The translations under genes were made by a program, and so were the position numbers. A stretch of 64,000 nucleotides of DNA, from the NCBI RefSeq assembly GCF_964340395.1, contig NC_135570.1:17672822-17736821 (forward strand), read 5' to 3'. Of the stretch, positions 27,187-38,835 are shown piece by piece (the stretch's first letter is position 1; every line of letters begins with the position of its first letter). This DNA comes from Glandiceps talaboti (Eukaryota; Hemichordata; Enteropneusta; Spengelidae). The notes beneath the pieces were generated by a model. The model saw nothing but the letters and a program-made list of their open reading frames with translations, searched no databases and was not told where the DNA came from.

Positions 27187-28767
27187 CTATTTTAAACAGG
27201 ATTGCGACCAAAGGGAACGACGGGTGGATCTAACCATTAATAAATCGCCTAGATATGAGGGCCCGCACCCATTAAGAACTTTAAAAACAATACAGAGTAC
27301 TTTGAATTCAATGCGATTCTGAATAGGTAGCCAGTGTAATGAATGAAGAACTGGGGTAATATGCTCAACTTTTTTCTTTCTAATGACAAGTCTTGCTGCT
27401 GAATTCTGGATAATTTGGAGCTTACGAATTTGTTGAAGTGGGAGACCATATAATAAACTGTTGCAATAATCTAAACGTGATGTAATAAAAGCATGAACTA
27501 GTTTTTCAGTACAACTTTGATCAAGAAGAGTGCGAATTTTGCCAATTTTCCACAGAGCATGAGAGGCAGCTTTACGAATATTAATTACATGATCAGACAT
27601 AGTAGCCGCCGAATCCATGGAAACACCAAGATTACGAACAACATTAGATGGTTGTATATCGACATCGCCAATCCGTATCTCACACCGGGGTACCGGACCC
27701 GCACCACCAAATTTAGAAGAAAAATGCACAATTTCTGTTTTACCGTCGTTAAGACAGAGCATATTATCACGCATCCACTGTCTAACTTCACTAGTGCATG
27801 ACTCAATAACTGAAGTCGGAACCCGGTCACCCTCACACGTGAGATACAGTTCGGAATCGTCCGCATACATGACACAATTTAAACCATGACGGATTATGAT
27901 ATCCTCCAAGGGGGCTGTGTAAAGCGTAAACAAAACAGGTCCAAGGACGGAGCCTTGGGGGACACCACAATCGAGAGACTGCGCCTTTGACACGACTGCT
28001 CCAACACTCACAGATTGGAATCGACCAATCAAATAGGAACGAAACCACTCCAAGGCTGAGCCCTTGATGCCATATCTATTATGCAATCTGTGTAATAAAA
28101 TGTCATGATCAATCGTGTCAAAGGCAGCAGAAAGATCAAGCAAAATCAATATTACATCTTTACGTTTATCAAGGGAGCCTAATATATCATTTTGGACTCT
28201 TAGAAGGGCCGTTTCAGTGCTATAACCCGCTCGATAAGCTGACTGGTATTTAGCGAATAAATTGTTGTCAGATAAATATGAATTCAATTGAACTGAAACA
28301 ATGCGTTCTATAAGCTTTGAAAGAAAAGGAAGATTAGACACCGGGCGGTAATTCTTAAGGATATTTTTGTCTAAGTTTGCTTTCTTTAGTAACGGTCAAA
28401 CTATAGCTGATTTACAGGACGACGGAAATTCGCCTGAACTGTTGATAATTTGACAAATAACAGGTGCAATCTGTACGCTGCATTTCTTTAAAAGTCTTGG
28501 AGACATCGCATATCGTAATGAGAGTAAAGTGTCTCTACTATACCATAACACAGGCCGCGCCATCTTAGAATTTTCGTGGTGAACAGAAGGGTAAGACGGT
28601 GTTGACGAATTCTGGACAGAAACCGATCCGAAACTTACAGACTTGTGCTCAACAGGCGCTACATTACTTATACCAAACCAGTGTCGATGTACCAAGGCAA
28701 AAAGTGGATAGTAGATGATCAAAAAACGAATCATAAGGGACAACGATACAACATAACAGGCGGCCAT
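27187..28767 (-). pseudogene. LINE ORF2 reverse transcriptase, one in-frame stop, endonuclease missing
   Basis: One frame runs from the ATG at 28767 to the stop at 27187, broken once by TGA at 28396-28398 where the family has a codon between SAIV and PLLKK. The amino-terminal 90 or so residues hold a hydrophobic stretch and the block VLWYSRDTLLSLRY. This leads at once into the RT entry motif (SPRLLKKCSVQIAPVICQII), so the roughly 200-plus-residue AP endonuclease is absent. After the stop, the RT motifs are in order: NYRPVSNLPFLSKLIER, LLDLSAAFDTIDH (catalytic Asp), GVPQGSVLGP, and MYADDSELY (catalytic Asp pair, about 160 residues downstream of the YRPVSN motif). The thumb/connector follows up to SLWSQS. 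The last few codons are satellite. The catalytic residues are intact; the stop, the missing endonuclease and the lost 3' end make it inactive. Motifs place it in the CR1/L2/Rex1 group. Confidence 0.92.
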
Positions 28768-28784
28768 CACGGCGCCCTCAACAC
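27200..28784 (-). mobile_element. CR1/L2/Rex1-type LINE fragment, deleted inside and truncated at the 3' end
   Basis: Minus-strand non-LTR element fragment: a short ORF2 amino-terminal piece joined directly to the reverse transcriptase, with no endonuclease. It fills exactly the gap between the 77-bp satellite and the 49/40-bp minisatellite. The 3' end is cut by the satellite in the carboxy-terminal domain (after SLWSQS), so the 3' UTR and tail are missing. No target duplication can be seen because both flanks are tandem repeats. Confidence 0.9.
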
Positions 28785-30261
28785 AAGTAATGTAGTCTCA
28801 GCTGGCTCAGTTGGACTAAAGTTGAAGTAATGTAGTCCCAGCTGGCTCAGTTGGATTGTCATTACTAAAGTTAAAGTAATGTAGTCGGACCAGCTCGCTC
28901 AGTTGGACTAAAGTTAAAGTAATGTAGTCCCAGCTGGCTCAGTTGGATTGTGATTACTAAAGTTGAAGTAATGTAATCCCAGCTGGCTCAGTTGGATTGT
29001 GATTACTAAAGTTAAAGTAATGTACGTCCCAGCTGGCTCAGTTGGATTGTGATTACTATAGTTAAAGTAATGTAGTCCCAGCTGGCTCAGTTGGATTGTG
29101 ATTACTAAAGTTAAAGTAATGTAGTCCCAGCTGGCTCAGTTGGATTGTGATTACTATAGTTGAAGTAATGTAGTCCCAGCTGGCTCAGTTGGATTGTGAT
29201 TACTATAGTTGAAGTAATGTAATCCCAGCTGGCTCAGTTGGATTGTGATTACTAAAGTTGAAGTAATGTAATCCCAGCTGGCTCAGTTGGACTAAAGTTG
29301 AAGTAATGTAGTCCCAGCTGGCTCAGTTGGATTGTGATTACTAAAGTTGAAGTAATGTAATCCCAGCTGGCTCAGTTGGATTGTGATTACTATAGTTGAA
29401 GTAATGTAGTCCCAGCTGGCTCAGTTGGATTGTGATTACTATAGTTGAAGTAATGTAGTCCCAGCTGGCTCAGTTGGACTAAAGTTGAAGTAATGTAGTC
29501 CCAGCTGGCTCAGTTGGATTGTGATTACTATAGTTGAAGTAATGTAGTCCCAGCTGGCTCAGTTGGATTGTGATTACTATAGTTGAAGTAATGTAGTCCC
29601 AGCTGGCTCAGTTGGATTGTGATTACTATAGTTGAAGTAATGTAGTCCCAGCTGGCTCAGTTGGACTAAAGTTGAAGTAATGTAGTCCCAGCTGGCTCAG
29701 TTGGATTGTGATTACTATAGTTGAAGTAATGTAGTCCCAGCTGGCTCAGTTGGATTGTGATTACTATAGTTGAAGTAATGTAATCCCAGCTGGCTCAGTT
29801 GGATTGTGATTACTAAAGTTGAAGTAATGTAGTCCCAGCTGGCTCAGTTGGACTAAAGTTGAAGTAATGCAGTCCCAGCTGGCTCAGTTGGACTAAAGTT
29901 AAAGTAATGTAGTCCCAGCTGGCTCAGTTGGATTGTGATTACTAAAGTTAAAGTAATGTAGTCCCAGCTGGCTCAGTTGGATTGTGATTACTAAAGTTGA
30001 AGTAATGCAGTCCCAGCTGGCTCAGTTGGACTAAAGTTGAAGTAATGCAGTCCCAGCTGGCTCAGTTGGACTAAAGTTAAAGTAATGTAGTCCCAGCTGG
30101 CTCAGTTGGATTGTGATTACTAAAGTTGAAGTAATGTAATCCCAGCTGGCTCAGTTGGATTGTGATTACTAAAGTTAAAGTAATGTAGTCCCAGCTGGCT
30201 CAGTCGGATTGTGATTACTAAAGTTGAAGTAATGTAGTCCCAGCTGGCCCAGTTGGATTGT
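28785..30261. repeat. 49/40-bp minisatellite with a perfect Pol III A-box motif, about 31 units
   Basis: Long units (49 bp) contain cccagctggctcagttgga, then ttgtgattactaaagttgaa, then gtaatgtag. Short units (40 bp) lack the nine bases attgtgatt. The two forms are interspersed. Every unit carries TGGCTCAGTTGG, which fits the tRNA A-box consensus TRGCNNAGYNGG, preceded by seven bases in the position of an acceptor strand. No B box is present in the unit. Confidence 0.95.
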
Positions 30262-30867
30262 TAGAAACATAGAATTATCTAAGGCCTGGCACCCTAACAG
30301 TCATTTCAAGTTTTCCCATGTAAAGTCTTTCATCAGTTTCTGTACAGATGACTTTAAAGTGCAAACACGAATCTATGGAATGTAAATAATCATTTGATCT
30401 TGAGATTAAGATAATAAATCTACATAATTCAGAAGACTTCCCTTGGTAAAGAAATGGAGAGTTAAAAAATTGTGATCTTTCCAATTTTTACCATCAACAC
30501 GTTCGTCTTTTCATAAAAAAATCAAATCAAAATGACAAACTACATTGTACATAATATATATATCTGCAGACATGGGAACAAAAATGCCATTCTTTCCTTT
30601 AAACAAAGTGTCAGTCACATGGATTAACTTTTCCATTATTCTTGTTATGTATTTCCCAGTTTTCCATCAAAATGATCTCTTTTATCCCACTAGCGTGTGT
30701 AGGTTTCAGCAATGGAATGCCATCTAACCTAGATAGTAATCAAACTAATTCAGTTTCCCATGATTAAACATCTACCTATTCTATTTCCATGTAAATTTAG
30801 AAACAAGCCAATCCTCATGTATATTTCATACAAATCTCTCAACAAACAGTGAGAATTAAAATCTAAT
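30262..30867. other. AT-rich spacer without supported features
   Basis: Unique sequence. Short ORFs (60-69 codons) on both strands show no domain or composition suggestive of coding. Confidence 0.55.
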
Positions 30868-32064
30868 ATCAATGCTCTACACACGCATAAAGCTATGGTT
30901 TTGCTTATGCTATTATATCGATGCTTCACATATACATTATAAAGCAGTATTTTTTTCTATTTAGAATTTTAATCCTGTTCTAAGGTATTATCAATGCTCT
31001 ATACACATATAAAGCTATTATTTTACTTACGATATATCAATGCTTCACATAAAGCTGGGGGTTTTTATTATGGAATTAAATTCGGGTTTTATTTCTAAGG
31101 TAATATCAATGTTCTATGTAGGCATAAAATTATTTTATTTCTAAGGTAATATCAATGTTCTATGTAGGCATAAAATTATGTTATTTCTAAGGTAATATCA
31201 ATGTTCTATGTAGGCATAAAATTATTTTATTTCTAAGGTAATATCAATGTTCTATGTAGACATAAAATTATGTTATTTCTAAGGTAATATCAATGTTCTA
31301 TGTAGACATAAAATTATGTTATTTCTAAGGTAATATCAATGTTCTATGTAGGCCTAAAATTATTTTATTTCTAAGGTAATATCAATGTTCTATGTAGGCC
31401 TAAAGTTATTTTATTTCTAAGGTAATATCAATGTTCTATGTAGACATAAAATTATTTTATTTCTAAGGTAATATCAATGTTCTATGTAGGCCTAAAGTTA
31501 TTTTATTTCTAAGGTAATATCAATGTTCTATGTAGGCATAAAATTATTTTATTTCTAAGGTAATATCAATGTTCTATGTAGGCATAAAATTATTTTATTT
31601 CTAAGGTAATATCAATGTTCTATGTAGGCATAAAACTGTTTTATTTCTAAGGTAATATCAATGTTCTATGTAGGCATAAAATTATGTTATTTCTAAGGTA
31701 ATATCAATGTTCTATGTAGGCATAAAATTATTTTATTTCTAAGGTAATATCAATGTTCTATGTAGACATAAAACTGTTTTATTTCTAAGGTAATATCAAT
31801 GTTCTATGTAGGCATAAAACTGTTTTATTTCTAAGGTAATATCAATGTTCTATGTAGACATAAAACTATTTTATTTCTAAGGTAATATCAATGTTCTATG
31901 TAGGCATAAAATTATTTTATTTCTAAGGTAATATCAATGTTCTATGTAGGCATAAAATTATTTTATTTCTAAGGTAATATCAATGTTCTATGTAGGCATA
32001 AAATTATTTTATTTCTAAGGTAATATCAATGTTCTATGTAGGCATAAAACTGTTTTATTTCTAA
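30868..32064. repeat. 46-bp minisatellite, about 21 good units with an old degenerate left fringe
   Basis: Main array 31097-32064: units contain ggtaatatcaatgttctatg, then taggcataaaattattttat, then ttctaa. Variants alternate between taggcata, tagacata and taggccta. To the left (30868-31096) three or four strongly diverged units are recognisable by atcaatgctctacacac, gcataaagc and ttctaaggt, so the array shows an age gradient from edge to centre. Confidence 0.95.
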
Positions 32065-32924
32065 TCATATACTGTGACTTTCTATCATGGAATATCAGTT
32101 TTTACATGTAATCATATACTGTGACTTTCCATCATGGAATATCAACTTTTACATGTAATCATATACTGTGACTCTCTATCATGGAAAATCAACTTTTACA
32201 TGTAATCATATACAGTAACTCTCTATCATGAAATATCAACTTTTACATGTAATCATATACAGTAATTCTCCATCATGAAATATCAACTTTTACATGTAAT
32301 CATATACAGTGACTTTTTATCATGGAATATCAACTTTTACATGTAATCATATACAGTAACTCTCCATCATGAAATATCAACTTTTACATGTAATCATATA
32401 CAGTGACTTTCTATCATGGAATATCAACTTTTACATGTAATCATATACAGTGACTTTCTATCATGGAATATCAACTTTTACATGTAATCATATACAGTAA
32501 CTCTCTATCATGGAATATCAACTTTTACATGTAATCATATACAGTGACTTTCTATCATGGAATATCAACTTTTACATGTAATCATATACAGTAACTCTCC
32601 ATCATGAAATATCAACTTTTACATGTAATCATATACAGTGACTTTCTATCATGGAATATCAACTTTTACATGTAATCATATACAGTAACTCTCTATCATG
32701 GAATATCAACTTTTACATGTAATCATATACAGTGACTTTTTATCATGGAATATCAACTTTTACATGTAATCATATACAGTGACTTTCTATCATGAAATAT
32801 CAACTTTTACATGTAATCATATACTGCGACTCTCCATCATGGAATATCAGTTTTTACATGTAATCATATACTGTGACTCTCCATCATGGAATATCAGCTT
32901 TTACATGTAATCATATACTGTGAC
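32065..32924. repeat. 47-bp minisatellite, about 18 units, directly abutting the 46-bp array
   Basis: Units contain ggaatatcaacttttacatg, then taatcatatacagtgacttt, then ctatcat. Two subtypes alternate in part: gtgactttctatcatggaat and gtaactctccatcatgaaat. The unit aligns in the same phase with the neighbouring 46-bp unit (aatatcaa, ttnnatgta, catana, tttcta shared in order), so both arrays probably derive from one ancestral monomer. Confidence 0.95.
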
Positions 32925-33682
32925 AATTAAGATAAAGAATTCTCATATTCTTGCTCTCAAAAGCTTGCTCCAGGAGAATGAGGATAGTGGTTGTCGTCAA
33001 CATAATGTATCGCTTTTAAAAGATCAAACATTATGTATATAAATAGTAGCATTTAGAGAGCTTGCAGGCATATTGGCTTTCATTAAATACGTTGACTAAC
33101 TCATCAAATCCATCAAAAGATACTATCTTGATCTTTGTTGTAAGTCCCAGTGAAACATTTATAGCATCTTAAACATCATTGAGTATACTCTACATGTATA
33201 TGTCACAGAATCCAGAGAAACATGGTGACTGTATAATCATGTATATGTCAAAGCGTTAACTCCACAGAAACCAACTGAATATTTATAGCAAACACCATTG
33301 AGTGCACTGTACAATGTACCGATACATGAATGTGTCACAAACTCTGGAGAAATGTGCACTGTACAGAAACCAAACATTTACCATTTAAAGTGTATTTGAT
33401 ATGACACATACATACTACACTTTGATTACCTACAGGTTTATTGAGCCCTTCATTAACTGATATCAACAATGTCTTTTTATAAGTAACTCATGACCTATAT
33501 CTAGTCAATATATCTTTTGTATATTTGATGAAAAAATTATCCCAGTGGCATTAAGTGCAGGTTTAAGTACACTTTAAATAGTAAATGTAGGTAAAAGTGT
33601 GAGTTTGGGTAGAGACAGTGACACTTTAATGGTGCAATGTTCATAATTTACACACACGAAAAATCACCTGAAAACATTAAAC
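32925..33682. other. AT-rich spacer, nothing identified
   Basis: No open frame of interest; a few tacatgta-type palindromes. No repeat family recognised. Confidence 0.5.
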
Positions 33683-34895
33683 ATTAAACAACATATCAAG
33701 TGTACCTATAAACAACATATTATGTGTACCTATAGATAAAATATTAAACAACATATTATGTGTACCTATAGATAAAATATTAAACAACATATTATGTGTA
33801 CCTATAGATAAAATATTAAACAACATATTATGTGTACCTATAGATAAAATATTAAACAACATATTATGTGTACCTATAGATAAAATATTAAACAACATAT
33901 TATGTGTATCTATAGATAAAATATTAAACAACATATTATGTGTACCTATAGATATAATATTAAACAACATATTATGTGTATCTATAGATAAAATATTAAA
34001 CAACATATTACGTGTACCTATAGATAAACATTAAACAACATATTATGTGTACCTATAGATAAACATTAAACAACATATTATGTGTATCTATAGATAAAAT
34101 ATTAAACAACATATTATGTGTACCTATAGATAAAATATTAAACAACATATTATGTGTACCTATAGATATAATATTAAACAACATATTATGTGTATCTATA
34201 GATAAAATATTAAACAACATATTACGTGTACCTATAGATAAACATTAAACAACATATTATGTGTACCTATAGATAAACATTAAACAACATATTATGTGTA
34301 CCTATAGATAAAACATTAAACAACATATTATGTGTACCTATAGATAAAATATTAAACAACATATTATGTGTATCTATAGATAAAATATTAAACAACATAT
34401 TATGTGTACCTATAGATAAACATTAAACAACATATTATGTGTACCTATAGATAAAATATTAAACAACATATTATGTGTACCTATAGATAAAATATTAAAC
34501 AACATATTATGTGTACCTATAGATAAAACATTAAACAACATATTATGTGTACCTATATATAAAACATTAAACAACATATTATGTGTACCTATAGATAAAA
34601 TATTAAACAACATATTATGTGTACCTATATATAAAACATTAAACAACATATTATGTGTACCTATAGATAAAATATTAAACAACATATTATGTGTACCTAT
34701 ATATAAAACATTAAACAACATATTATGTGTATCTATAGATAAAATATTAAACAACATATTATGTGTACCTATAGATAAAATATTAAACAACATATTATGT
34801 GTACCTATAGATAAAATATTAAACAACATATTATGTGTATCTATAGATAAAATATTAAACAACATATTATGTGTACCTATAGATAAAATATTAAA
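33683..34895. repeat. 36-bp minisatellite, about 33 units
   Basis: Units contain acatattatgtgtacctata, then gataaaatattaaaca. Some lack two bases (gataaacattaaaca) or carry tatataaaacatt. Because 36 is divisible by three, one minus-strand frame stays open for up to 166 codons as 12-residue repeats (NILSIGTHNMLF). The two long open stretches are separated where the short variants shift the frame, arguing against selection for coding. Confidence 0.96.
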
Positions 34896-35351
34896 ATTAA
34901 ATACATTCATAAAAAGCCACTATTGTTTGTCTAAGTAGGGTTTCTATTTCTTTAATAACTTTATTGTCTGGTTTAAGTGGGTTTTTTAGCTTGTTGAGAA
35001 TGTGGATTTTTAGTTTCTGAATGGACATTCTTGTTCATTCATCAGATGTAATAGAATACAAGGAAGCCATTGGCAAGACAGGAAATGATAAACTTACAAG
35101 GACACACTGTCACTGTAAGGAATAACCAATTCAGACAGTTACATCACTAAAATTAAACTGTTGCTATGGCAACACTTTCTTCAGTACTCAGTTCTTCTAA
35201 CATTTGAAAAGTTGACATTTCTGGGGAGTTTTGATAGAAAGCTTTAACTGACAGTCTAGTATAAAGCTGATGAACTTCATACTATATTGGTCACGGTATA
35301 AATTTAATGGCAATAGAAGATTGCGTACACGCAAGGAAGGATAAAGTCTCC
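34896..35351. other. unique AT-rich spacer
   Basis: About 450 bp between the 36-bp and 48-bp arrays. No frame or repeat recognised. Confidence 0.5.
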
Positions 35352-36274
35352 CACACTACATACAAAATACATCCTACACCAACCATACTACATACATTTA
35401 CATCACAAACTAAGTAACACTACACCAACCAATGCTACATACATCATACGTCACAAACTAAGTACATCCTACACCAACCACACTACATACATCGTACCTC
35501 ACAAACTAAGTAACACTACACCAACCACACTACATACATTTACAACACAAACTAAGTACATCCTACACCAACCATACTACATACATCGTATGTCACAATT
35601 AAACTAAGTACATCCTACACCAACCATATTACTACATACATCGTACCTCACAAACTAAGTACATCCTACACCAACCATACTACATACATCGTACCTCACA
35701 AACTATAAAGTACATCCTTTAACACACTACATACATCGTACATCACAAACTTAATTAGTACATCCTACACCAACCATACTACATACATCGTACCTCACAA
35801 ACTATAAAGTACATCCTACACCAACCATACTACATACATCGTACCTCACAAACTAAGTACATCCTACACCAACCACACTACATACATCGTACCTCACAAA
35901 CTATAAAGTACATCCTACACCAACCAATGTACTACATACATCGTACCTCACAAACTAAGTAACACTACACCAACCACACTACATACATTTACAACACAAA
36001 CTTAAAGTACATCCTACACCAACCATACTACATACATCGTACCTCACAAACTAAGTACATCCTACACAACCATACTACATACATCGTACCTCACAAACTA
36101 TAAAGTACATCCTTTAACACACTACATACATCGTACATCACAAACTTATTTAGTAAATCCTACACCAACCACACTACATACATCGTACGTCACAAACTAA
36201 GTACATCCTACACCAACCACACTATACATACATCGTACGTCACAAACTAAGTACATCCTACACCAACCATACTC
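35352..36274. repeat. 48-bp minisatellite, about 19 units, irregular
   Basis: Units contain cctacaccaaccatactaca, tacatcgtacctcacaaact and aagtacat. Length varies: some units lose cct (aagtaacactacacc), some gain tataaag or aattaa. It is more heterogeneous than the neighbouring arrays. Confidence 0.93.
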
Positions 36275-36874
36275 TCAGTATAATTTGATTTACCCTACAT
36301 GTTCAAATCCTATTTTTCTATTTAATCTATTCCAAATTAATTACATACAGTACAGTAATTCCTCTATTTGTTATTACTCAAACCAAGTACAGTACATGGT
36401 TATATTTAGTCAATACGTTATCTTTCAACATCAGTTTAAAGCCTGGCACACAACTGTAATTTGTTGTGACTGTCTAATATAACTGCCAAGTGTTTCATTA
36501 CAACCATAGACAAGACCGTAACACACAGATTGGCAAAAGGTATTTCTGAGGTGTTAATTGGGGTATTACCAGCTCGATCCTTGCCTCAAGTATGCTGCTA
36601 GGGTCTCTTGCATTTCAAAGTTACGCCAAAAGCTGCAGAAGTCTCTATCGTTTTTTTGTTGTTTAAACAACATCGCAGCATCGGTAAGGGTCAAAGGTCT
36701 GATAGCATCATTTTCAACCGGAAGGCGACAATTTCTGTGGAAACAGCTTGAAAATCAAGCAAGATTTAGGTGATTTATTGCCTTTTAAAACTTGCTTGTT
36801 TGAGATGGTCCAAATTATGAATATATAATGAGCATAAAGGGCAAGTTGTGTTCAATACAGATTACCTCTGACTA
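36275..36874. other. unique spacer before transposon copy 2
   Basis: No supported gene. A 71-codon plus-strand frame at 36558-36773 lacks an ATG start and shows no domain. Confidence 0.5.
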
Positions 36875-38424
36875 GTCCCTTACCAAACTGAAAGCTCAGA
36901 CCCAAGCTGGCAAAGAGCTTTTTCAGAGCTTTTCAGCTCTGTGGCACACTACCAACAGCTCTATTGCACACATTCAAAAATGTGTTGAGCTGCTGAATGT
37001 CTGCAACAGACTTCTAGGGTTTATGTCTGTTAGGAAAAAAATTCTTAAGCTTACTGACAGCTGTCTGCATCTCACTGACAGCTGTCTGCAGTTCACCAAC
37101 AGCTACTTGCAGTTTACTGGCAGCTGTCTTCAGCCACAGGAGTTAATTTCTAAATAATGTCTGTCAGGAGTGTTTACACTTTGCTCTGTCATGGGCAAAA
37201 CGACTAGCAGCAGACTTTTAGCAGCTTTTGTGGTAGTTTCCAGAATATTTTAAAGTTACCTGGACAGTGGCAATGTGGAAGGGCATACCAATCCAAGGGT
37301 TCTCTGTTAATATGCTTCTGTGTCATAATAAATATTGCTTGGAATTAAACTTGCCTAAATACTTATTCACTAAAACATACATCAAATGTATGCAGGTGAA
37401 TGTAGGTAATATTTATAAGAATGCCTGCAACACCATCAAATGACCAATAACTACAGTACATTTACATGTTAAAATATATTTATTAAGTTTCATTGTTAAG
37501 TATAAACACCGGAATCTGTTCTTGTTAAAACGTAAACCAGCTGCATGAACAACAAAATCAATCCTTACAGAATACCTCTAATATAAAATGTACATGTATT
37601 GTTGTATGCATTTATTATTTGCATCGTTCACCCTCACAACTTACCGAGATTTAATGTAACTGTTTTCTCAAATTATTTGTAATATGTCACCTACATAACA
37701 AACATCCATTTTAAAATCATTTGCCAGATTTAGTATTCTGGGTTTGTGATAGCCATGCACGTATATTAGTGTGGAATTTGTTTACTATGCTTCAACTTGG
37801 GACTAGCAATTACTGGTTACATATGCAGAAACACGGCCCATTTTCAAGGGTACTACAGGAAATGTCCCCTGCAGTATATTTCTTGACTTGGGCCGGTCGT
37901 GTAGCGTATAGGCATTGAAAAGAGTGGTTCATTTTGGGCCGCATATGATCGGCCTCGCCAATATCTGAGTTTTCAGTTTCACTATAGTCAGTCATATTCA
38001 GGGTTGTCATACCCATCATCAACGCCGTCTGATAAATCTCGACAGTCGGATGTCAACAAGGGATTTTGACTCCCCTCTTCATTGTCAAATAACTCACAGT
38101 TGTCTTCATTTCCTCCGTTATGTTATAACATGAATAAATATGATGCTCGCCATCTCCTTCCTGTCGATCATCTCATTAGTCTACCAAACTCGCTTGAAAC
38201 GGTATCGGTATTGTCTGTGTACGTGTTCGTGTGTTGTTGATGTCGAGGGACATCACCCGGAAGTGATGGGAGTCCATCGTTTGTGGGCCAATGATCGCAA
38301 AGTTGTCCTCAGAACTGGAATGGCCACTTTTCGCTTCCATCTCTCATAGATTGCCATTTTGCTTCAACTTTTGGAGATTACAAGTATACTGCTCTGTTTT
38401 GAGTCGATACGTAACGTGAACGTA

Positions 38425-38739
38425 CGGTGTAAACAAACCCCTCGATCGTCGATCGCTGGCTAAGGTTATATCCACAACATGGCGTCACAGGCTCGTTCAA
38501 AGCTCGTGGAAAAACTGCTAGGAACAAACATTTTGTTTATGGCTAATAACAGCGCAAACATGGATAATATGAGAAACAAAACAATAAACAAAAACATATT
38601 TTTTCAAAATTGAATTAACAACTGCTGTAAAGTTTACAACGCATTGAAGTTTTGAAATTATTGTGAACGAGGCTATGACGTATCAGCCAATCAAATCAAC
38701 GCGCGCAATCTCCCCAGTACTTCAAATGTGAAACGGAAG
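38425..38739. promoter_or_regulatory. CpG-rich promoter-like core of transposon copy 2
   Basis: Counterpart of 8985-9298, with the CCAAT box and the CpG clusters retained. It ends at the ATG of the first exon-like segment. Confidence 0.35.
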
Positions 38740-38835
38740 ATGGCGACCGTGATTCACAAAGGCAAAGAAAATCGTTTTCGACAACTGATCATGAGAAGAG
38801 GTATACATCAAGACCTACTCATTTTGGTGATGAAG
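38740..38835 (+). pseudogene. putative first exon, transposon copy 2
   Basis: Same 96-nt frame as 9299-9394, with ATG at 38740 and donor gatgaag|gtatgtt. Three residues differ from copy 1 (positions 3, 4 and 19). The lack of silent changes among these differences does not suggest purifying selection, though the sample is tiny. Confidence 0.35.

Larger units (their letters stand above)
14345..27199. repeat. 77-bp satellite array, 12.9 kb, about 165 units
   Basis: The consensus unit is 77 bp and includes taattcaattgtctaattc, then tagtgtac, 17 bases, gtacacta, and ttttaaacagtgctttattt. Units are highly uniform. Diagnostic variants (acttatcag, aatactcaat, tagctatttt, tattatcag, aaaaaaaagatg, ttttaaagtgctttatttaa) recur in the same order at larger distances, showing higher-order duplication. 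The first unit is degenerate. The right end abuts the LINE fragment at 27200. No open frame. Confidence 0.98.

Noticed and set aside
14345-27199. Possible CRISPR-like array
   Set aside because: The repeats are contiguous 77-bp units with no unique spacers, in a eukaryotic context.
28785-30261. Array of tRNA genes
   Set aside because: Only the A-box half is present; no anticodon arm, T arm or B box can be found in the 40-49 bp unit.
33677-34910. 109- and 166-codon repeat proteins
   Set aside because: The 36-bp period forces an open frame; frame-shifting 34-bp units lie between them and no promoter or start context is evident.
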